A stretch of DNA of 64,000 nt from assembly GCF_004801395.1 (NCBI RefSeq), contig NZ_SSOA01000010.1:112042-176041 (forward strand). The letters run 5' to 3'. Shown here piece by piece: positions 57,873-64,000 of this stretch. The notes beneath the pieces were generated by a model. It had not been told where the DNA came from, ran no database searches, and worked only from the letters and a program-made list of their open reading frames with translations. Position 1 is the stretch's first letter; each line of letters starts with the position of its first letter. A program made the position numbers and the translations under genes. Origin of the DNA: Gillisella terrae. GTDB taxonomy: Bacteria; Pseudomonadota; Alphaproteobacteria; Rhizobiales; Rhizobiaceae.

Positions 57873-58580
57873 ATGGACAAGACAATTAAGACCGCGGCAG
57901 ACGCCGTTGCCGAGATTTTTGACGGGGCAACCGTCATGATTGGTGGCTTTGGCGGCTCTGGTGCACCAATCGAACTTATTCACGCTCTGATCGACAAAGG
58001 GCCAAAGAACCTCACCGTGATCAATAACAATGCCGGTAACGGCCGCATTGGTATTGCCGCGATGATTGATGCGGGCATGGTCAAGAAAATGATCTGCTCC
58101 TTTCCCCGATCATCCGATCCGCGCGCTTTCACCGATCGCTATCTCGCCGGTGAAATTGAGCTGGAACTGGTGCCGCAAGGCACATTGGCCGAGCGTATCC
58201 GTGCTGGCGGCGCTGGCATTCCGGCCTTTTACACCCCCACCGGCTACGGCACCGAATTGGCCGAAGGCAAGGTGATTGCTGAGTTTGATGGCCGTCATTA
58301 CGTGCAGGAGCGCTGGCTGAAGGCAGATTTTGCCATTGTCAAAGCCCATCTGGGCGATTTGCACGGCAACCTCACCTACAGCAAGGCGGGTCGAAACTTT
58401 AACCCGTTGATGTGCATGGCGGCCAAGAAGAGCATTGCGCAAGTCTCTCGCATTGTTGCCCCCGGTGAGATTGATCCGGAGATCATTGTCACCCCTGGTA
58501 TTTTTGTCGACGGCGTCGTGGAGATCGCCAATCCGCAACAGGAAGAAGCGCTGATCCGCGCCGGAGTGGTTTACAAATGA
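57873..58580 (+). CDS. pcaI: 3-oxoadipate CoA-transferase subunit A (PcaI)
   Basis: A 235-residue subunit of the enzyme that moves CoA from succinyl-CoA to beta-ketoadipate. ATG 57873 follows GGGAG; the frame is open to 57768 but reaches into the operator. The CoA-transferase signature DGATVMIGGFGGSGAPIELIHALIDKG is at residues 16-42. It overlaps pcaJ by 4 bp. Confidence 0.96.
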   Translation: MDKTIKTAADAVAEIFDGATVMIGGFGGSGAPIELIHALIDKGPKNLTVINNNAGNGRIGIAAMIDAGMVKKMICSFPRSSDPRAFTDRYLAGEIELELVPQGTLAERIRAGGAGIPAFYTPTGYGTELAEGKVIAEFDGRHYVQERWLKADFAIVKAHLGDLHGNLTYSKAGRNFNPLMCMAAKKSIAQVSRIVAPGEIDPEIIVTPGIFVDGVVEIANPQQEEALIRAGVVYK

Positions 58581-59266
58581 CAATAGACACCCGCGAAGAC
58601 ATCAAGCTTTCCAACGCCCAGATTGCCTGGCGTGCAGCTCAAGACATTGCTGATGGTGCCTATGTGAACCTCGGCATCGGCTTTCCCGAAATGGTGGCCC
58701 AATACCAGCCGCCAGGCCGTCAGGCGATTTTTCACACCGAAAACGGCATTCTCAATTTCGGTGAAGCGCCAAAAGAAGGTGAAGAAGACTGGGATCTGAT
58801 CAACGCTGGCAAAAAGGCCGTGACGCTCAAGCCCGGAGCTGCCTTCTTCCACCACGCCGACAGCTTTGCCATGGTGCGCGGCGGCCATCTCGATGTCGCA
58901 ATTCTGGGGGCCTATCAGGTGGCACAAAATGGCGATCTGGCCAATTGGCGCGTCGGCAGCAAGGGCGTGCCAGCGGTCGGCGGTGCCATGGACCTTGTGC
59001 ATGGAGCCAAGCAGGTTTTCGTCATCACCGAACATGTCAGCAAGAAGGGCGAGTTCAAGCTTTTGGACAAATGCACCTTCCCGCTCACCGGCGTTGGCTG
59101 CATCACCCGCGTTTACACCAGCCATGCGGTGATTGACATCAGGGACGGTCATTTCGTGGTGCGCGAAAAGCTGGCTGCCATGACCATGGATGAGCTGCAA
59201 GCCATGACGGGTGCGCCATTGCATACCGATGGCCCTGTGGCCGATCTTGTTGTGCCGGACCTGTGA
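58577..59266 (+). CDS. pcaJ: 3-oxoadipate CoA-transferase subunit B (PcaJ)
   Basis: The 229-residue partner of PcaI. The catalytic glutamate lies in HTENGILNFGEAP (near residue 55). NLGIGFPEMVA and GGHLDVAILGAYQVAQNGDLANW are further family blocks. Its start overlaps the pcaI stop, and pcaF follows 10 bp later. Confidence 0.96.
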   Translation: MTIDTREDIKLSNAQIAWRAAQDIADGAYVNLGIGFPEMVAQYQPPGRQAIFHTENGILNFGEAPKEGEEDWDLINAGKKAVTLKPGAAFFHHADSFAMVRGGHLDVAILGAYQVAQNGDLANWRVGSKGVPAVGGAMDLVHGAKQVFVITEHVSKKGEFKLLDKCTFPLTGVGCITRVYTSHAVIDIRDGHFVVREKLAAMTMDELQAMTGAPLHTDGPVADLVVPDL

Positions 59267-59276
59267 GGAGAATGTA

Positions 59277-60482
59277 ATGACGGACGCCTATATTTGCGAT
59301 TATATCCGCACCCCAATCGGTCGCTTTGGCGGCTCTCTCTCCTCTGTTCGGGCCGACGATCTCGGTGCCATTCCGCTGAAAGCGTTGCTGGCCAGCCATC
59401 CCAAGCTGGATTGGGAAGCGGTGGATGATGTGATTTTCGGCTGCGCCAATCAGGCCGGCGAAGACAACCGCAATGTTGCCCGCATGTCATCGCTTTTGGC
59501 GGGCCTGCCCGTTTCTGTGACCGGCACCACCATCAATCGACTGTGCGGCTCCGGTATGGACGCGATTATTGCCGCTGCCCGCGCCATCAAATCCGGTGAA
59601 TCGGAGTTGATCATTGCAGGCGGCGTGGAAAGCATGAGCCGCGCCCCTTTTGTGATGCCCAAGGCCGAAACTGCCTTTTCGCGCAGCGCCGAAATCTACG
59701 ACACCACCATTGGCTGGCGCTTCGTCAATCCGCTGATGAAAAAACAATATGGCGTCGATTCCATGCCGGAAACCGGCGAAAATGTTGCGGAAGATTACAA
59801 AATCTCTCGACAGGATCAGGATGCTTTCGCCGTGCGCAGTCAGGACAAGGCATCAAAAGCCCAAGCCAATGGCCGTTTGGCGCAGGAAATCACCCCTGTG
59901 ACCATTCCGCAGCGCAAGGGCGATCCGGTGATTGTCGAAAAAGACGAGCATCCACGTGCCACAACGCTGGAAACGCTGGCCAAGCTTGGCACCCCGTTTA
60001 AAAAAGAAGGCGGCACGGTCACGGCTGGCAATGCATCCGGCGTCAATGATGGTGCGGCAGCGCTGATTATCGCCTCAGAGGCGGCCGTGAAAAAATATGG
60101 CCTGACACCGATTGCCCGCATTCTCGGCGGAGCCACGGCGGGCGTTCCCCCACGGGTTATGGGTATTGGCCCGGCCCCTGCCAGTCAGAAGCTGATGGCA
60201 CGTTTGGGCATGACGCAGGACCAGTTTGACGTGATTGAGCTGAACGAAGCCTTTGCCTCGCAGGGTCTTGCCACCTTGCGCCAGCTTGGCATTGCCGATG
60301 ACGATCCGCGCGTCAATAAAAACGGCGGTGCCATTGCTCTTGGGCATCCGCTTGGCATGTCCGGTGCCCGCATTACCGGCACGGCAGCGCTGGAATTGTC
60401 ACTGACCGGCGGGCGCTATTCGCTCTCTACCATGTGTATTGGCGTTGGCCAGGGCATCGCCATCGCGCTTGAGCGCGCATAA
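59277..60482 (+). CDS. pcaF: 3-oxoadipyl-CoA thiolase (PcaF)
   Basis: A 401-residue thiolase that cleaves beta-ketoadipyl-CoA into succinyl-CoA and acetyl-CoA, the last step. ATG 59277 follows GAGGAGA. Active-site Cys is in [14 protein letters not shown] (near residue 90). The C-terminal His and Cys are in [16 protein letters not shown] and [16 protein letters not shown]. Last gene of pcaIJF; a strong dyad follows. Confidence 0.96.
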   Translation: MTDAYICDYIRTPIGRFGGSLSSVRADDLGAIPLKALLASHPKLDWEAVDDVIFGCANQAGEDNRNVARMSSLLAGLPVSVTGTTINRLCGSGMDAIIAAARAIKSGESELIIAGGVESMSRAPFVMPKAETAFSRSAEIYDTTIGWRFVNPLMKKQYGVDSMPETGENVAEDYKISRQDQDAFAVRSQDKASKAQANGRLAQEITPVTIPQRKGDPVIVEKDEHPRATTLETLAKLGTPFKKEGGTVTAGNASGVNDGAAALIIASEAAVKKYGLTPIARILGGATAGVPPRVMGIGPAPASQKLMARLGMTQDQFDVIELNEAFASQGLATLRQLGIADDDPRVNKNGGAIALGHPLGMSGARITGTAALELSLTGGRYSLSTMCIGVGQGIAIALERA

Positions 60483-60492
60483 CATGCAAGAG

Positions 60493-60523
60493 AACCCCGC
60501 GCAGTTTGAAACTGCGCGGGGTT
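60493..60523. terminator. Bidirectional terminator after pcaF
   Basis: AACCCCGCGCAGTTT and AAACTGCGCGGGGTT are perfect 15-bp arms around one G. It separates pcaF from the convergent dehydrogenase gene and works on both strands. Confidence 0.88.
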
Positions 60524-60528
60524 TGGTG

Positions 60529-61920
60529 TCAGAACGGTGCGTCGATGTCCACCACGTCGATCAGCTTGGTGTTGACGAATTCCTTGATGCCGAGGCCCAG
60601 CAATTCCCGCCCGTAGCCGGAGCGCTTCACACCACCAAAGGGCAGATCTGCCTTCACCATGGTGGGATGATTGATAAACACCATGCCGGTGTCAATTTGT
60701 CGCGCCACCTCTACACCATGCTTGGTATCGCGGGTGAAGACGGAACCGCCGAGACCAAAGGGCGTATCATTGGCGATGCGGATGGCATCGGCCTCATCTT
60801 TTGCCCGAAACAGCATGGAAACAGGGCCGAAAAACTCCCAATAACGGGCCGGATTGTCATCGGCGACATCCAAGAGAATTGTCGGCTGCACAAACGCGCC
60901 CTGATTGGGGACAGGTGGTCCAACTTCCACCGCCGTTGCACCAAGCTCAACCGCTTCGCGGATCTTCTGTTTCACTTCATCGGCAGCACTTTGGGACGAC
61001 AGCGGAGCCAGCGTCGTTTCCGGATCAAAGGGATCTCCGGCTTTCAAGCCCGCAACGCCGCTCTTATAGCGGCTCAGGAAATCATCAAAAACCTCGTCAA
61101 CAATAATCATCCGCTTGGAAGATACGCACACCTGTCCGCCATTCCAATGGCGGCCAAACACACCCCATTTCACGGTTTTTTCCAGGTCGGCATCGGCCAA
61201 AACCACAAAAGCATCGGCACCGCCCAGCTCCATGGTTGATTTTTTCAGCGCTTTGCCAGCCTGCGACGCAACAACCGCGCCTGCACCTTCCGACCCAGTC
61301 AGGGCCACGCCATGGACGCGCGGATCATTGAGGATCATTTCAATCTGATCGCGGGTGGCGTAGAGATTGGTAAAGCCGCCTTTTGGCAGGCCTGCTTCCA
61401 ACATCAGTTTTTCGAAAGCGGCAGCGCATTGCGGCACGTTTGATGCGTGTTTCAACAGCATGGTGTTACCGGCGGAGAGCTGCGGAGCGATGATCCGGGC
61501 AATTTGGTAATAAGGGAAATTCCACGGCTCGATTGCCAGCAGCACCCCAAGCGGCTCATGCACCAGCATGGCACGCCCTTCAGAGACATTGGCGACCGGC
61601 AGGGGCTCTTCCGCCAGCAAACGCTCGGCATTCACGGCATAATAGTCAAAAATATCAGCAGACAGCGCCACTTCGGCCTTGGCCTCACCAATGACCTTGC
61701 CCATTTCCAGAGTCAGCAATTTTGCGTAATTATCAACATCGCGGCGCAGAATTTCAGCGGCGGCATGCATCACCTTGGCGCGCTCGGCAAAGCTTACTTT
61801 GCGCCACGCCCTGAATGCCTTGTCAGCCGCTTCAATGGCTGTCTTCACCTGTTGATCGCTCGCATCAGGGAAGCTCTTGATCAACTCGCCAGTATAGGGA
61901 TTTCTTGTTGCGTAGGCCAT
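60529..61920 (-). CDS. Succinate-semialdehyde dehydrogenase (NAD(P)+)
   Basis: A 463-residue aldehyde dehydrogenase. ATG 61920 is preceded by AAAGGA; the longer frame has no site. The start AYATRNPYTGELIKSFPDASDQQV and EEPLPVANVSEGRAMLVHEPLGVLLAIEPWNFPYYQ match the Sad/YneI branch. The catalytic Glu is in TMELGGADAFVVL and the Cys in HWNGGQVCVSSKRMI. It oxidises succinate semialdehyde to succinate. Related aldehydes cannot be excluded. Confidence 0.88.
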   Translation of the reverse strand: MAYATRNPYTGELIKSFPDASDQQVKTAIEAADKAFRAWRKVSFAERAKVMHAAAEILRRDVDNYAKLLTLEMGKVIGEAKAEVALSADIFDYYAVNAERLLAEEPLPVANVSEGRAMLVHEPLGVLLAIEPWNFPYYQIARIIAPQLSAGNTMLLKHASNVPQCAAAFEKLMLEAGLPKGGFTNLYATRDQIEMILNDPRVHGVALTGSEGAGAVVASQAGKALKKSTMELGGADAFVVLADADLEKTVKWGVFGRHWNGGQVCVSSKRMIIVDEVFDDFLSRYKSGVAGLKAGDPFDPETTLAPLSSQSAADEVKQKIREAVELGATAVEVGPPVPNQGAFVQPTILLDVADDNPARYWEFFGPVSMLFRAKDEADAIRIANDTPFGLGGSVFTRDTKHGVEVARQIDTGMVFINHPTMVKADLPFGGVKRSGYGRELLGLGIKEFVNTKLIDVVDIDAPF

Positions 61921-62365
61921 TGGATAGTCCTTTGCTTTCTTGACCGTCTTACAGTGCCCGAGCAAGCGCACAAAATTGAACCGCTACCCTTTTTTGGCAC
62001 ATGCATCCTTCATTTCAGTCCAGCTTTTCAAACCCGATGTCGGAAAGCCCTCCAGCCAACACTGGACATGGCGTGATGCTAGTCCTAACCCCAGCCAACA
62101 CTATTGACCCTGATCAATCGCCCAAAGGCTGCAATAATGCCTCCCACCCCAGATTGGTGCAGGCACGACGAAACCGGGCAAAGATCAACACCTCGGTCTT
62201 TTCGACCCTCCAGACAATTGACGCATAAACGGCGGATGATTTTTATCTGCGATATAATTCGGCGGTCGAACGAATGGTTTGCAGCAGCATGGTCCGCATG
62301 CGATATTTCTGCGAGTAAGAATCACCATCAATCGCGGCACCTGATGCAATGGAGAGTGCGAACCT
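61921..62365. other. Divergent intergenic region
   Basis: About 445 bases between the dehydrogenase and the ROK gene. CCAGCCAACACT occurs twice (62052-62063 and 62091-62102), possibly a regulator site. No gene or RNA was recognised. Confidence 0.35.
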
Positions 62366-63565
62366 ATGAACATCCGGACCAGCACGCCGCCCATGCTTCG
62401 CCAGATCTCTGTGCGCGCCGCCATGGAAATCCTGTTGCATGAGGGATCAACCTCGCGCGCCGATCTTGCCAAAAAGACCGGCTTGTCAAAACAAACCATG
62501 TCGGAAGTGATCCGCACATTGGAGGAATCCGGTTGGGTGCGGGCGAAGGGCGTGGTGTCTGGCAAGGTCGGACGAAGTGCGGTGACCTATGAAGTGGTGT
62601 CGGACGCTGGCTGCGTGATCGGCATTGATCTGGGTGCCAACACCATCCGCATCGCCATTGTCGATATTGTCGGCAATATCGTCGAGGAGATTGAAACGGG
62701 ATGCGACGGTCGCGCCGGCGAAGACCTTTTGCACTATATCAGTAGCCTCGTGGATATTCGGCTGAAAAAGGCAAAAATTCCCCATAGCAAGATTTTGCTG
62801 GCCGCCGTTGCCACGCCGGGGGTTATTGATCCCGAAACCGGCATGCTGTCACTTGCCCCCAATATGTCTGAAATTGCCAGCATGGATGTGGTGAAAAAGC
62901 TGCAAGAAGTGCTGCGCTGTGATGTTGTCATCGAAAACGACGTCAATGCGGCGGTGATTGGTGAAAGCTGGAAGGGCAGCGGTGTGGGTCTGGATTCGGT
63001 GGCGCTGATTTCGCTCGGCACCGGGATTGGTCTGGGCACCTTGGTCAATGGTAAATTGATGCGTGGCGCAAAGGGGGCCGCAGGTGAAATATCCTATCTG
63101 CCTTTTGGGGCCGATCCTTATCAGCCGGAAAGTCTGGAACGAGGTGCGTTGGAATGCGCCATCAGCGCGCGCGGCATTGTCGAGCGCTACAATGATGGCA
63201 ACCCCGCCAACCTGACAGCTCGCGACATTCTGCTCCGGGCCGAGCAAGGCGAGCCGAAAGCACTGGCGACCGTGCGCGAAACAGCAAGGCTTGGGGCGCT
63301 TCTGATCATCTCGGTTGATGCCATTCTTGACCCGCAAAAGATCATTCTGGGTGGCAATGTCGGCAGACATCCCTTGATGGTACAGTTTATTCAGGAGGCA
63401 CTGCCTGCCTGCACTCGGCGCGCTATTGTGGTGCAGGCCAGTGCGCTGGCGTCGCGCTCGACGCTGATGGGCGCTGTGGCGATTGCGCTCAATCAGGTTC
63501 ACAACGCCCTGTTTTCGCCGCAGGATCTGCCAAGCGAAATGCGCCTGCCCATCTCTGCGCAATAA
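62366..63565 (+). CDS. ROK-family transcriptional regulator (NagC/XylR type)
   Basis: A 399-residue protein. A winged helix is at about residues 12-70 (ISVRAAMEILLHEGSTSRADLAKKTGLSKQTMSEVIRTLEESGWV), followed by a ROK sugar-kinase-like fold with VIGIDLGANTIRIAIVDIVGNIV and ALISLGTGIGLGTLVNGKLMRGAKGAAGEISYLPFG. The zinc-binding CxCGxxGC motif, which usually follows the 'GE' helix, is absent (LERGALECAISARG instead), so it may not bind zinc or sugar in the standard way. It probably represses a nearby sugar operon outside the window. Confidence 0.9.
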   Translation: MNIRTSTPPMLRQISVRAAMEILLHEGSTSRADLAKKTGLSKQTMSEVIRTLEESGWVRAKGVVSGKVGRSAVTYEVVSDAGCVIGIDLGANTIRIAIVDIVGNIVEEIETGCDGRAGEDLLHYISSLVDIRLKKAKIPHSKILLAAVATPGVIDPETGMLSLAPNMSEIASMDVVKKLQEVLRCDVVIENDVNAAVIGESWKGSGVGLDSVALISLGTGIGLGTLVNGKLMRGAKGAAGEISYLPFGADPYQPESLERGALECAISARGIVERYNDGNPANLTARDILLRAEQGEPKALATVRETARLGALLIISVDAILDPQKIILGGNVGRHPLMVQFIQEALPACTRRAIVVQASALASRSTLMGAVAIALNQVHNALFSPQDLPSEMRLPISAQ

Positions 63566-63684
63566 AGATAAAAGTTTGTCAGGGAAAAGTGAAATCCGGT
63601 TTTCCCGAATAGACAAACGAAAACAAAAGAATCTAGATACCAAACCACCCGCAGCATAGTACACGACACAAACGCCTTTATGTG

Positions 63685-63841
63685 CCGTTTACCCCCCTCT
63701 GGCTTGCCAGCCATCTCCCCCACAAGGAGGGAGATCGGATAGGCGTTTCCGCTCGTTACTAACAATGAACCTGTGATTTCCGACCCATGGGACGTATGCT
63801 GTTGAGCAATAGGGCTGCTTTTGTCGATCTCCCTCCTTGTG
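63685..63841. repeat. Rhizobial-type inverted repeat (16-bp arms)
   Basis: CACAAGGAGGGAGATC (63721-63736) is the exact complement of GATCTCCCTCCTTGTG (63826-63841), 89 bases apart. The flanking CCCCCCTCTGGCTTGCCAGCCATCTCCCCC block resembles a repeat I recall from Rhizobium, Mesorhizobium and Brucella intergenic regions. The rest of the gap has no gene. Confidence 0.5.
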
Positions 63842-63947
63842 GCAGGCGAATCGCATATGGAACTGCATGTTTTGCGCGATATTGTTGTTGCCAGCAGCCC
63901 ACTTTTGGATTCTTGAGATGATCCACCCGTTATGGAGAGGATCACGG

Positions 63948-64000
63948 ATGGAACGGTTTATCGAGTGTTTTGGGGATATAGAGGATCCACGGGCAGCGAA
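63948..64000 (+). CDS. ISAs1-family transposase, N-terminal end (partial)
   Basis: ATG 63948, after GGAGAGGA, opens MERFIECFGDIEDPRAA and runs off the window. The pattern 'FxDIxDPR' near the N-terminus is characteristic of ISAs1-type transposases. The rest of the gene and its inverted repeats cannot be seen. Confidence 0.6.
   Translation, partial: MERFIECFGDIEDPRAA

Overview
The gene families and control sites point to an alphaproteobacterium of the order Hyphomicrobiales (Rhizobiales), probably near Brucellaceae or Rhizobiaceae. This is an inference from a DctBD/DctA module with a sigma-54 promoter, a RirA-type iron box, the PcaQ/PobR/PcaR-controlled protocatechuate pathway, a fused SecDF and rhizobial-type palindromic repeats. 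No 16S gene or other direct marker is present.

Left chromosomal part (1-15240). It holds the tail of a ROK protein, a TetR regulator, the dicarboxylate two-component system dctBD divergent from the transporter dctA, an NnrU-like membrane protein, a pseudoazurin, a Bax-inhibitor-1 family protein, an ECF sigma/anti-sigma pair, and the cytochrome bo3 ubiquinol oxidase operon cyoABCD followed by a SURF1 protein.

Genomic island (about 16974-32958, perhaps starting nearer 15300). It lies at the 3' end of a tRNA-Ser(TGA) gene and is bounded by a 14-bp copy of the tRNA end. A directly repeated segment of about 640 bp carries two dead integrase fragments. The cargo is a surface-polysaccharide cluster: a GDP-mannose synthesis enzyme, three large multidomain glycosyltransferase-type proteins, a pyruvyltransferase, a WcbI-like protein and a GSCFA protein. 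An inactivated IS3/IS407-type element and a decayed phage-like module with a broken GapR homologue lie in the same island. It is the most unusual part of the window.

Right chromosomal part (33000-64000). It carries a DUF1275 protein, secDF, an ABC exporter, a large MscS channel, an iron ABC transporter (fbpABC type) under a probable RirA box, a soluble FtsK-type translocase, an AcuI-like reductase, and a compact 4-hydroxybenzoate/protocatechuate (beta-ketoadipate) catabolic region. In that region PobA makes protocatechuate, PcaGH opens the ring, PcaB, PcaC and PcaD convert the product to beta-ketoadipate, and PcaIJ plus PcaF yield succinyl-CoA and acetyl-CoA. Each step group has a regulator beside it. 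A succinate-semialdehyde dehydrogenase, a ROK regulator, a rhizobial repeat and the start of an ISAs1-type transposase close the window.

Several starts were moved inward from the longest open frame on the basis of ribosome-binding sites, signal peptides or family length; each entry says so. All functions are assigned by reading motifs and family resemblance; no database search was run.
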